This document shows positions 29,509 through 38,115 of a stretch of 64,000 nt of DNA, in pieces. The notes beneath the pieces are model-generated. The model was given only the letters and a program-made list of their open reading frames with translations, was not told the DNA's origin and did no database searches. Location of the stretch: contig NZ_JAKRFI010000001.1 in the NCBI RefSeq assembly GCF_022348165.1, positions 1 through 64,000 of the forward strand, given 5' to 3'. How positions within the stretch are numbered: position 1 is the first letter of the stretch; each line of letters opens with the position of its first letter. A program made the translations under genes and the position numbers. The stretch comes from Halomonas sp. McH1-25 (GTDB lineage: Bacteria > Pseudomonadota > Gammaproteobacteria > Pseudomonadales > Halomonadaceae).

Positions 29509-30344
29509 TCGACTCACGCCACTCTCTACCGGACCTGCTGACGCTCATGGCCGTGCTTCGCGACCCCGAGCAGGGCTGCCCATGGGACATCAAGCAGGAT
29601 TGGGATTCCATCGTTCCGCATACCCTCGAAGAAGCCTACGAGGTGGCGGATGCCATCGAGCGGCGGGCCTACGATGAGCTGCCCGGTGAACTGGGCGACC
29701 TGTTGTTTCAGGTGGTCTATTACAGTCAGTTCGCCAAGGAGGAAGGGCGCTTCGACTTTCATGACGTGGTCGATACCCTAACCGCCAAGATGATTGCGCG
29801 TCACCCCCACGTGTTTCCCGATGGCACGCTGGCATCGCGGCGCCAAGGCGTCGATGCCGCAAAGGTCGAGACCGCCCAGGTAAACTCCCGGTGGGAAGCG
29901 CTCAAGGCTCAGGAGCGTCAGACGCGACAGGCGGATTCGGCGCTCGACGACGTGCCGCGGGCCCTGCCGGCGCTGTCGCGTGCCGCCAAGCTGACCAAGC
30001 GAGCGTCGAGGGTCGGCTTCGACTGGCCGGATACGCGTGGCGTCCTGGACAAGATTCGCGAGGAACTCGACGAAGTCGAAGAGGCGCTGGCGGCGGGCGA
30101 CGACGCCCATGCCCGCGAGGAAGTCGGCGATCTGCTGTTTGCCGTCGTCAATCTGGCGCGACGGCTCAAGGCCGATCCCGAGCAGGCCCTGCGCGCTACC
30201 AACGCCAAGTTCGAGCGCCGTTTCCGGTATGTGGAACAGGCCCTGGCCCGCTCGGGACACATGCCTGTCGATGCCAGCCTGGAAGAGATGGATGCCCACT
30301 GGAACGACGCCAAGCGCCTGGAGAAGCATTCGGAACAACGTTGA
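29505..30344 (+). CDS. mazG: Nucleoside triphosphate pyrophosphohydrolase MazG
   Basis: A 279-residue protein with two tandem MazG helical domains. The first (about 10-115) contains CPWDIKQDWDSIVPHTLEEA and ELGDLLFQVVYYSQFA. The second (about 165-260) contains KIREELDEVEEAL and REEVGDLLFAVVNLAR. The EExxE/ExxD metal ligands are visible in both. It hydrolyses all NTPs to NMP and PPi, and in E. coli it lowers (p)ppGpp, which fits its 4-base overlap with relA. Confidence 0.95.
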
Positions 30345-30406
30345 TCGCGCCTGTATTCGGGAGCATGCCGGCCCGTGAAGGAGCGTAACAGCCCAAGGAG
30401 AGCTGC

Positions 30407-33055
30407 ATGAGTGATGACCTGCATGAATCGCTACGCGACAATGTCCGCGTTCTGGGCGACAGTCTGGGACACACCATCGCCGACGATCTGGGCGATGCCT
30501 TCGTCGACAAGATCGAGACCATTCGCGCCTATGCCAAACGCGGCAGGCAGGGCGATGCACAAGCCCAGCGCGAGCTGATCGATTACCTGCGCGGCTTGCC
30601 CGATCAGGATCTGCTGCCCGTGACGCGGGCCTTCAACCAGTTTCTCAACCTGGCCAATATCGCCGAACAGCACTACCGGGCCCGTTTTCGCCGCGTGGAG
30701 GACTACAAGCCCGGCTTTCAGCCAGCACTCGGCGAACTGCTGCAACGTATCCGCGAAGCGGGGCACAGCCCAAGACATATCGTCGAAACCCTTGCCGGCA
30801 TGCGGGTCGAGCTAGTTCTCACCGCGCATCCGACCGAGGTCATTCGACGCACGCTGATTCAGAAATACGATGCCATCGATGAATGCCTGACGCTGATGGA
30901 GAGCGCGGCGGACTATCCCGAGAAGGCTACGCGAGCGCATACCCGTCTCAACGAGCTGATCGCCCAGGCCTGGCATACCGACGAAATACGCCATGAGCGC
31001 CCCACCCCGGTGGACGAAGCCAAGTGGGGCTTTGCCGTCATCGAGAATTCGCTCTGGGAAGCCGTTCCCAACTTCCACCGGGACCTGGACAACCTGCTGC
31101 TCGAAACGGCCGGTGAGCGGCTGCCTCTGGATGCCGCACCGCTGCGTTTCGCGTCCTGGATGGGGGGCGACCGGGACGGCAATCCCAATGTGACGGCCAA
31201 GGTGACGCGTGAGGTGCTCCTGCTGGGCCGATGGATGGCCGCCGATCTCTATCTGCGCGACCTGGAGCAACTCAAGGTCGAACTGTCGATGTGGAAGGCC
31301 AACAGTGCATTGAAGGCCGAGGTGGGCGACGACCCGGAGCCCTACCGGGCGCTGCTCAAGCGCTTGGTGGCACGTGTCGAGGCAACCCGGGACTGGGCGC
31401 AGGCGACCCTTGACGGTGAGAAGTACGACGGTGGTCCGATCATCGAGACCCGGGACCAGCTCTATGCGCCGCTACTGGCCTGTTATCGCTCGCTGTGCGA
31501 TGCCGGCCTCGATGCGATTGCCAATGGCGTTCTACTCGACACTCTGCGGCGTATCGCCGTCTTCGGCGTCACGCTGGCCAAACTCGATATTCGTCAGGAA
31601 GCGGGGCGCCATGCCTTGCTCTTCGACGAGCTCTGCTCCTATCTAGGCTTGGGGCACTATAGCGAGTGGGACGAGGAGAAGCGACAAGCGTTTCTGCTGG
31701 CGGAGCTGGAGTCGCCACGCCCGCTGATTCCACGTCGCTGGGAGTGCTCCACCGAATCGCGCGAAGTCATCGATACCTTCCGCGTCATCGCCAACGAGCA
31801 TCGTGAAGCGCTGGGGACTTACATCATCTCCATGGCGGCACAACCCTCCGATGTGTTGGCCGTGGCCCTGCTAATGAAGGAGGTTGGAGGCGACGTACGC
31901 CTGCCGATCGCACCGCTATTCGAAACCCTCAACGATCTCGATCATGCCGCTGAGGCTATCGACAAGCTGCTGTCCTTGCCCGGCTACCGGCGGCTGATCG
32001 GCGATCGCCAGGAGGTCATGATCGGCTACTCGGACTCTGCCAAGGATGCCGGCCAACTGGCTGCCGCCTGGGCGCAGTACCGCGCTCAAGAGACCCTGGT
32101 CGAGGTCTGTCGCAAACACGGCGTCGATTTTACGCTCTTCCATGGCCGAGGCGGCACCGTGGGACGTGGCGGCGGTCCGGCGCATGCCGCGATCCTTTCC
32201 CAGCCGCCGGGGTCGGTCAACGGCAGCCTGCGCGTGACCGAGCAGGGCGAGATGATCCGCTTCAAGTTCGGGCAACCGGATATCGCGCTGCGCTCGATGG
32301 AGATTTACACCAGTGCCGTTCTCGAGGCGACGCTTCTGCCGCCGCCATCCCCGCAGCCGGAATGGCGCGAGGAAATGAACCGACTGGCCGATATCGCACA
32401 CAAGGCCTATGTCGGTGTGGTGCGCGAGGATCCGGATTTCGTGCCCTACTTCCGGGCCGTGACACCGGAAGAAGCGCTGGGACGTCTGCCTTTGGGATCG
32501 CGTCCGGCCAAGCGCCGCCAGGAAGGCGGTGTCGAGTCGCTGCGGGCGATCCCCTGGATCTTCGCCTGGACCCAGATTCGCCTGATGCTACCGGCCTGGC
32601 TGGGCAGTGGTGAGGCCTTCGCCACACGAATGGAGGAAGAAAACGGTCTCGAGCGGCTGCGGGAGATGCGCCAGCGCTGGCCGTTTTTCGGCACCTATCT
32701 CGACATGCTTGAAATGCTGCTGGCCAAGGCGGACATCGAGATTGCCGCCTACTATGAGCATCGCTTGGTCGATGAGCCTTCGCTGAAGGCGCTGGGGCAG
32801 CAGCTCCGGGATCGCCTGGTGCGTCTGCATGGCGTGCTGCTGGACATTCTCGATCAGCGCGAACTGCTCGAGGGTACGCCATTGATCCGACAAGCGATCG
32901 AAGTGCGCAATCCGTATATCGATCCGCTGCATGGTCTACAGGCCGAACTGCTACAGCGTAACCGCGATGCGGACGGAGCGATCAGCCCGGCGCTGTCGCG
33001 GGCGTTGATGGTGACGATGGCGGGGATAGCAGCCGGCCTGCGCAATACTGGTTAA
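30407..33055 (+). CDS. ppc: Phosphoenolpyruvate carboxylase
   Basis: An 882-residue enzyme (E. coli 883) that carboxylates PEP to oxaloacetate to refill the TCA cycle. The catalytic His motif VLTAHPTEVIRRT, the PEP/bicarbonate sites (SWMGGDRDGNPNVT, MIGYSDSAKDAG, FHGRGGTVGRGGGP) and the terminal RNTG are all present. There is no sign of truncation. The AAGGAG ribosome site lies 7 bases before ATG. A large palindromic element follows its stop. Confidence 0.97.
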   Translation: MSDDLHESLRDNVRVLGDSLGHTIADDLGDAFVDKIETIRAYAKRGRQGDAQAQRELIDYLRGLPDQDLLPVTRAFNQFLNLANIAEQHYRARFRRVEDYKPGFQPALGELLQRIREAGHSPRHIVETLAGMRVELVLTAHPTEVIRRTLIQKYDAIDECLTLMESAADYPEKATRAHTRLNELIAQAWHTDEIRHERPTPVDEAKWGFAVIENSLWEAVPNFHRDLDNLLLETAGERLPLDAAPLRFASWMGGDRDGNPNVTAKVTREVLLLGRWMAADLYLRDLEQLKVELSMWKANSALKAEVGDDPEPYRALLKRLVARVEATRDWAQATLDGEKYDGGPIIETRDQLYAPLLACYRSLCDAGLDAIANGVLLDTLRRIAVFGVTLAKLDIRQEAGRHALLFDELCSYLGLGHYSEWDEEKRQAFLLAELESPRPLIPRRWECSTESREVIDTFRVIANEHREALGTYIISMAAQPSDVLAVALLMKEVGGDVRLPIAPLFETLNDLDHAAEAIDKLLSLPGYRRLIGDRQEVMIGYSDSAKDAGQLAAAWAQYRAQETLVEVCRKHGVDFTLFHGRGGTVGRGGGPAHAAILSQPPGSVNGSLRVTEQGEMIRFKFGQPDIALRSMEIYTSAVLEATLLPPPSPQPEWREEMNRLADIAHKAYVGVVREDPDFVPYFRAVTPEEALGRLPLGSRPAKRRQEGGVESLRAIPWIFAWTQIRLMLPAWLGSGEAFATRMEEENGLERLREMRQRWPFFGTYLDMLEMLLAKADIEIAAYYEHRLVDEPSLKALGQQLRDRLVRLHGVLLDILDQRELLEGTPLIRQAIEVRNPYIDPLHGLQAELLQRNRDADGAISPALSRALMVTMAGIAAGLRNTG

Positions 33056-33070
33056 GACGGGCTGCGCTTC

Positions 33071-33158
33071 AGCCAGACAGTGTTGGAAGCGGGCTCGAAA
33101 ATGCTCATTTACTGCATGTAAACTGCGCTTTTCTCGCCTGCTTCCGCCTTGTCTGGCT
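33071..33158. repeat. 88-base imperfect palindrome between ppc and panE
   Basis: The arms AGCCAGAC/GTCTGGCT (8 bp, perfect), GGAAGCGGGC/GCCTGCTTCC (10 bp, one G-T), GAAAA/TTTTC and TTTAC/GTAAA nest around the loop TGCAT. This gives a very long interrupted hairpin. It fills most of the gap between two convergent genes and could terminate both or act as a REP-like element. No second copy was noticed in the window. Confidence 0.7.
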
Positions 33159-33185
33159 ATTGCTCGCACCCTCTTGCTGTCCAGT

Positions 33186-34070
33186 CTACCCCGGCGTGTT
33201 GCGGTACAGCTCGGTCAGGGTGGGTGTTGGCATGCCGTGGCGCTGTGCGGCGTCGAGCAAGGGGCCGAGGATGGCGTCGCGTTCGGTGGGGCGACCAGCG
33301 ATCACGTCCTGCAGCATCGATGCACGGTTGTTGGCGGTGGCGCCAATGACACTCCACACGTGATGCGACCAGCCGGCATCCGGGGCGTCGATGCCTTCGG
33401 CGTCCATGAGTGTAGCCAGATCGTCGATGATGGCCTCGACCATGGCACGATAGGGCGGATCGCGCAGTTGGCCGTTACGAATGCGATAGCGTGCCACGAG
33501 AGGGTTGATCGCGGCATTGACGGCGAGCTTGTGCCAGAGCCGTCGACGTATGTCGCTGCAGGGTTCGGCATGCAATCCTGCCACGGTCAGGGTGACGGCA
33601 ATGCATTCGGCAAGCGCCGGGTAGCGTCCGTCCAGATGACCGATGTAGGTCTGGCCATGCCCGGCATGCACGACACTGTCCATCCCTTCGGTATAAGCGC
33701 CTTCGCTGGTGGTTGCGCATAGCACCGGACCAGGCCATCGGCGCGTGACCGGCTCTTGGACCTGAAAGCCGTTCTGCCACAACACGATGGGTGTATCGTC
33801 GTCGATCCGCTGGGCAAGACGATCCAGCGCCTCGTCTACGGCATGAGTCTTGGTAGTGATATGCACCATCAGCGGACGTTGCGGAACCTGTTCGAGGGAG
33901 AGTCGCGGCACGTAGCGGATACGGCTTTCGCCCTCGGGCGTGCTCTGCATGAACGGTTGCTCACTGGCCTGACGCCCGATCACGGCCAGGGGCACGTGGC
34001 CCGCCAGTTGAACGGCCAGCAAACGCCCCAGAGCGCCGGGGCCGAGAATCAGCCAAGTGCCGTTACTCAT
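33186..34070 (-). CDS. panE: Ketopantoate reductase (PanE/ApbA) family protein
   Basis: A 294-residue NADP-dependent reductase. The N-terminal Rossmann motif is ILGPGALGRLLAVQLAG. The family lysine and helical C-terminal domain motifs are present (LWHKLAVNAAINPLVARYR), and the end is typical (PTPTLTELYRNTPG). PanE reduces 2-dehydropantoate to pantoate for coenzyme A synthesis. Paralogues with other 2-keto-acid substrates exist, so the exact substrate is probable rather than certain. It is the second gene after topB, overlapping it by 4 bases. Confidence 0.8.
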   Translation of the reverse strand: MSNGTWLILGPGALGRLLAVQLAGHVPLAVIGRQASEQPFMQSTPEGESRIRYVPRLSLEQVPQRPLMVHITTKTHAVDEALDRLAQRIDDDTPIVLWQNGFQVQEPVTRRWPGPVLCATTSEGAYTEGMDSVVHAGHGQTYIGHLDGRYPALAECIAVTLTVAGLHAEPCSDIRRRLWHKLAVNAAINPLVARYRIRNGQLRDPPYRAMVEAIIDDLATLMDAEGIDAPDAGWSHHVWSVIGATANNRASMLQDVIAGRPTERDAILGPLLDAAQRHGMPTPTLTELYRNTPG

Positions 34071-36010
34071 GCCTTCTCCTTGCTCTCGCTACGCGTTCTT
34101 CGCGTGGTACGCCGCTTCGTCGAGGTGCCTTTCGCACTGCGTCGCCCGGTCTTGCGCACCTTGGATCTGGCTGACGCCTCGAAACCTTCTGCCGTGGCCA
34201 GCGCCTGACGCATGCGTCCCGCATCGGCGCAGGCAAGCAGTGCACGTAGATCGCCGAGCAGTGCATCGAGAAAGGGGGCGGCCTGATCGTTACCTTCGGC
34301 GATGGCGCGCAGACGTTGCTCCCATAGCGCGGTACGCTCGGGGCGTGTCGCCGCGTCGGGCAGTGCCGCGATCAATGCCTGCCCCGTGCGGGTGGCACGT
34401 AGCGCGCTGCCTTGGCGAACGATGAAGCCACGCTCGAGCAGGGTCTCTATGATGCCGGCACGGGTAGCTTCGGTGCCCAGGCCGTCGGTGTCGCGCAATG
34501 TCCGCTTGACCGCATTGTCTTCAACATAGCGGGCAATGTTCATCATCGCCTTGATAAGGCTAGCATCCGTGAACGGCTCGGGGGGACGCGTTTGCTTGTC
34601 CTCTACCGCTCGATCGACGACGCGTGCTGCTTCGCCCTGGCGTAACGGCGGGAGTGGGGGCGCCTCGTCGCGGGTCGTGAACAGGGGTTTCCAGCCGGGC
34701 ACCAGGATTTCATGCCCTTGGGCGCGAAAGCGTTCGCCAAGCACCATGAAGTCGGCCTTGACCTCGCGGCTTTCCAAGGGAGGATAGAACTGCGCAAGGA
34801 CGTTGCGCACGATCAGGCGAAAGACATTGGCTTCGGTCGCGTTCAGACGCGTGAAGTCGGGGCGTGCCCCGGTCGGCGCCAGGGCGTGGTGGGCGCCGAC
34901 CTGCTTGTCGTTCCAGGCTTTGGAACGCAACGAAAAATCGGCGCCGCCAAACCAGCCGGCCAGTTGATCGTCACCGAGGCAAGCGCCTTCCAAAGTACGC
35001 CGTGCCTCACTCCAATGGCCCTGGGGAAGGTGGCGGCAATCCGAGCGTGGATAGGTAATCAAGCGATGGCGTTCATAGAGGGCCTGGCAGGCATCGAGCA
35101 CGCTTTTTGCCGAAAGCTTGTAGCGTCGCGACGCATCGACCTGAAGCGCCGAGAGCGAATAGGGCAAGGGAGCGGCCTGACGTTTCTTCTGGGTATCGAG
35201 GGCCGACACGTTGCCTTGGGCACCTGGCAAACGCGCCGCCAGAGTCTCGGCGGGTTCGCGCTTTAGCAGACGGCCCTGGTCGTCCAGGGCGTGACTGTCG
35301 TCGGGCTGCCACCAGGCCCGGAGCGTTCCGTGCTCGACCTGAAAATCGGCCCAGAGTACATAGAACGGTCGTGGAACAAAGTCGGCGATCTCGCGGTCGC
35401 GCCTGGCTACCAGGCCCAGCACGGGCGTCTGCACGCGGCCCACCGAGAGTACCCCGTCATGGCCTGCCTGACGTCCTGTCAGGGTCCAGGCACGTGACAG
35501 GTTGATGCCATACAGCCAGTCGGCGCGGGAGCGCGCTTCGGCAGCGTAATACAGCGCTTGATAGGCGCGGTTGTCTTCCATCCGCTCCAGGGCCCGTACC
35601 ACGGCGGGCCGGTTGAGATCGCTGATCAACAGGCGATCGACCGGGCCACGCCAGCCGAGGTAGTCGATGACCTCCTGCACCAGCAATTGTCCCTCGCGGT
35701 CGGGATCGCCGGCATGAACGACACTGTCGGCCTGCTTGATCAATGCGCGCAACACCTTGAGTTGGCCGCGGGCGTTGTGACGGGGAATCAGCTTCCATTG
35801 TTGGGGAACGATCGGCAGGTGATCGAGGCGCCATTGCTTGTAACGCGGATCGTAGGCATCCGGGGCTGCCTGTTCGAGCAGATGACCCAGGCACCAGCTG
35901 ACTTGCGTTTGCCCAACGCGCAGCGAGCCTTCCTCGCGTGAGACGTGGCCCGGCAAGGCATCGGCGATGGCGCGGGCGAGGCTGGGTTTCTCGGCAATGA
36001 TCAGGCGCAT
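34067..36010 (-). CDS. topB: DNA topoisomerase III
   Basis: A 647-residue type IA topoisomerase (E. coli TopB 653). The TOPRIM domain begins MRLIIAEKPSLARAIADALP and has the acidic triad in HAGDPDREGQ. The active-site Tyr is in RLITYPRSDCRHLP. The last 30 residues are a Lys/Arg/Ser/Thr-rich basic tail without zinc fingers, as in other TopB proteins. It decatenates DNA and resolves recombination intermediates. The ATG at 36010 is chosen because the family starts exactly there; the open frame upstream has no homologous sequence. Confidence 0.94.
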   Translation of the reverse strand: MRLIIAEKPSLARAIADALPGHVSREEGSLRVGQTQVSWCLGHLLEQAAPDAYDPRYKQWRLDHLPIVPQQWKLIPRHNARGQLKVLRALIKQADSVVHAGDPDREGQLLVQEVIDYLGWRGPVDRLLISDLNRPAVVRALERMEDNRAYQALYYAAEARSRADWLYGINLSRAWTLTGRQAGHDGVLSVGRVQTPVLGLVARRDREIADFVPRPFYVLWADFQVEHGTLRAWWQPDDSHALDDQGRLLKREPAETLAARLPGAQGNVSALDTQKKRQAAPLPYSLSALQVDASRRYKLSAKSVLDACQALYERHRLITYPRSDCRHLPQGHWSEARRTLEGACLGDDQLAGWFGGADFSLRSKAWNDKQVGAHHALAPTGARPDFTRLNATEANVFRLIVRNVLAQFYPPLESREVKADFMVLGERFRAQGHEILVPGWKPLFTTRDEAPPLPPLRQGEAARVVDRAVEDKQTRPPEPFTDASLIKAMMNIARYVEDNAVKRTLRDTDGLGTEATRAGIIETLLERGFIVRQGSALRATRTGQALIAALPDAATRPERTALWEQRLRAIAEGNDQAAPFLDALLGDLRALLACADAGRMRQALATAEGFEASARSKVRKTGRRSAKGTSTKRRTTRRTRSESKEKA

Positions 36011-36067
36011 GACACACTCATCTTCAGGCGGTCTGTATATTCTTACAGTCTTTGACGATGTTGCCAA

Positions 36068-37978
36068 TCAACGCAGGGCACGCCGTGCCCTGACCAGGGC
36101 ACGGTACCAGTCGCGCTGGGGCGCATTGACCACCGGCGGACGCTGACTCAGGTAACTGACGGGGTGTGCCGGACTGCGCGATTGCTGGGAAAGGTAGTTG
36201 GAGAGCATGTTGAGGGTTGCCTCGCGCGCGCCGTATTGGCTGACGAGAAAGTCCTTGGCGGCCGGGTCGAGGTCGACGCGGTAGTGCCTGACCAGAGCCA
36301 GGGCCAAGGACTCGGCAGGACGTGAGAGATCGACGTCGATCTCCTTGACCATGGCCGCCCCCAGGGCGGCCTTGGCGGCGGCGGAAAGGTTCAGCTCCAA
36401 CTGGCCGAAATCGGCGGCATTGGTGCTGTTGATGGCGCGCTGCACCTCGGGCCGGGAAAGCTGGATGTGCGGCTCCAGCGCCAGGGCGATCTCGATCGCC
36501 AGACGCTTGGCCGCATCGATGCCCATCGTCAGCAGGCGCTCGTGTTCGATTCTCGAGCCATTGCGCAGATGGTTGACCTCGCCGCTCACCTCGCCCAGAT
36601 ACCTGGCCAGGTGCTTGCAGACTTCGGCCTTGGCGGCATCGTTGAGGGCGATGACGTGTTCGCGAATGCGCAGCCCGCGACGTCCCGGACCCAGGCGCAG
36701 GCGCGTCTTGCGATCGTCCAGACCGGCGGTCACGTTTTCCCAGCGCTGAGCCGCCTTGAGTACCTGGACATGATCGCGTCCGACCTGGGCATAGGCGTTG
36801 TAAGCCGTGCGGTACAGGCGAATGGCAGTGGCCAGTTGGTCGGCCTTGTAGCGTAGTTGGCTCTTGCGCTCGGTCTGGCCGCTGGCCACTGCGTGGGCCA
36901 GATGCTGGGTCTGCTCGGTCAATGCATCGAGTGCCTGAACGGCGCGCTGCTCGAGGACTTCGGCGCGCAGGCCCGTAGCGGCATCCTCGATCAGCGTGCC
37001 GGACTGTTCGGCGAGATAGGCGGTCAACGCCTTCAGGCGGGAAAGACCGGTCGCCTGGGCGATGCGATAACGGGCACGCGACTTCTCGAGTGCATCCAGC
37101 GCCTGGGCCAGGCGCCAGCGGCCGCGATACTCGAAGGTCAGCATGGGGATGCGGCGACCGCTGATCAGCTCGAACGCCAACACGATCATCTCTTCGACAT
37201 CCTGCAGCGTCATCAGCAGCTCGTCGTCCTGCTCGATGGCGGCGAGAACGCGTTCGATGAAGTTGTCGTCGCGTGCCACGCCGTGGCGAATGTCGGGTGC
37301 ATGGCCTTCGAAGCGCTGACGTAGCAGGGCCGTGGCATCCGGAGCCAGTTCGGCCAGTTCGCTAAACTGAGGCATGAGTGTGTCCTGATAAAGACTCGTC
37401 AGGTCACGGATACGCGCTTGCAGACCGATTCGGCGGTAGATCTCGATCTGGGCGATGATGCGCGCGCTGTCGCGATCGTCGAGCAACTCGATGGCCGCCA
37501 GCTCCACACCCTCGGGCGAGAGATCCTGCTTGCGCAACAGCATGGCCGCGGCCTCGCGTCGCCTGGCGTCACCCTCGAGGCTTTCGACGATCAGATTACG
37601 GGTGACTAGCAGTAGCTCGGGCAAACTGCTGATGACTCGCTCGACCTTGACTGCGGTGCGTTCCGCCTTGCGCCCGCCGGTCAGGTTATGGGCGAGATTG
37701 GCGATAATGCCCGCCGCCCCGGTGATCACCGTATAGGAAATGAAAAAAATGTAATTTTCGGCAGTGGGCGCCTTGCCATAGCCCATCAGGTAACCGCCCC
37801 AGGCCCCGAGCAAAGTGACCGGGCCCGCGGTCCAAAGGATCTGAAGCAGGCTGACGGTCCATGGCACCCTTTCGACCGCTGAGGTGATGCGACGGATTTC
37901 GTCACGCCCTTCGCGTTCGAGGCGCACCTGAGGGGTTTCGGTATGAGAACGGGCAGGGCGACGAAACGGCAGGCGCAA
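36068..37978 (-). CDS. Large hypothetical membrane protein with TTG start
   Basis: A 636-residue protein that I do not recognise. It has a basic N-terminus and two membrane helices close together (about 44-66 and 74-96). A long, largely helical cytoplasmic part follows (about 100-600), with Glu/Arg/Leu-rich segments reminiscent of coiled coils, and the C-terminus is basic. The start is a TTG with AAGGA 8 bases upstream; the first in-frame ATG would remove the first membrane helix. It lies 57 bases upstream of topB on the same strand and is divergent from the SEC-C gene. Function unknown; a membrane-tethered scaffold is a guess. Confidence 0.7.
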   Translation of the reverse strand: MRLPFRRPARSHTETPQVRLEREGRDEIRRITSAVERVPWTVSLLQILWTAGPVTLLGAWGGYLMGYGKAPTAENYIFFISYTVITGAAGIIANLAHNLTGGRKAERTAVKVERVISSLPELLLVTRNLIVESLEGDARRREAAAMLLRKQDLSPEGVELAAIELLDDRDSARIIAQIEIYRRIGLQARIRDLTSLYQDTLMPQFSELAELAPDATALLRQRFEGHAPDIRHGVARDDNFIERVLAAIEQDDELLMTLQDVEEMIVLAFELISGRRIPMLTFEYRGRWRLAQALDALEKSRARYRIAQATGLSRLKALTAYLAEQSGTLIEDAATGLRAEVLEQRAVQALDALTEQTQHLAHAVASGQTERKSQLRYKADQLATAIRLYRTAYNAYAQVGRDHVQVLKAAQRWENVTAGLDDRKTRLRLGPGRRGLRIREHVIALNDAAKAEVCKHLARYLGEVSGEVNHLRNGSRIEHERLLTMGIDAAKRLAIEIALALEPHIQLSRPEVQRAINSTNAADFGQLELNLSAAAKAALGAAMVKEIDVDLSRPAESLALALVRHYRVDLDPAAKDFLVSQYGAREATLNMLSNYLSQQSRSPAHPVSYLSQRPPVVNAPQRDWYRALVRARRALR

Positions 37979-38115
37979 CTGACTGATCCTTGTACTATAC
38001 GAAGGCAGGAGGCCCTAACCTAGCATCGCCGGGAGACGGCTGCCAGCGCTGCAGCGTGATGAGCGCCAATCGGTCGGCATGCTAGACTAGGGCGGTTTTC
38101 ATGAGGAGGGGTGCG

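Noticed and set aside
37994-37999. Minus-strand TATAGT just upstream of the TTG-start membrane protein
   Set aside because: A start from it would fall inside the ribosome site, and no -35 is present.
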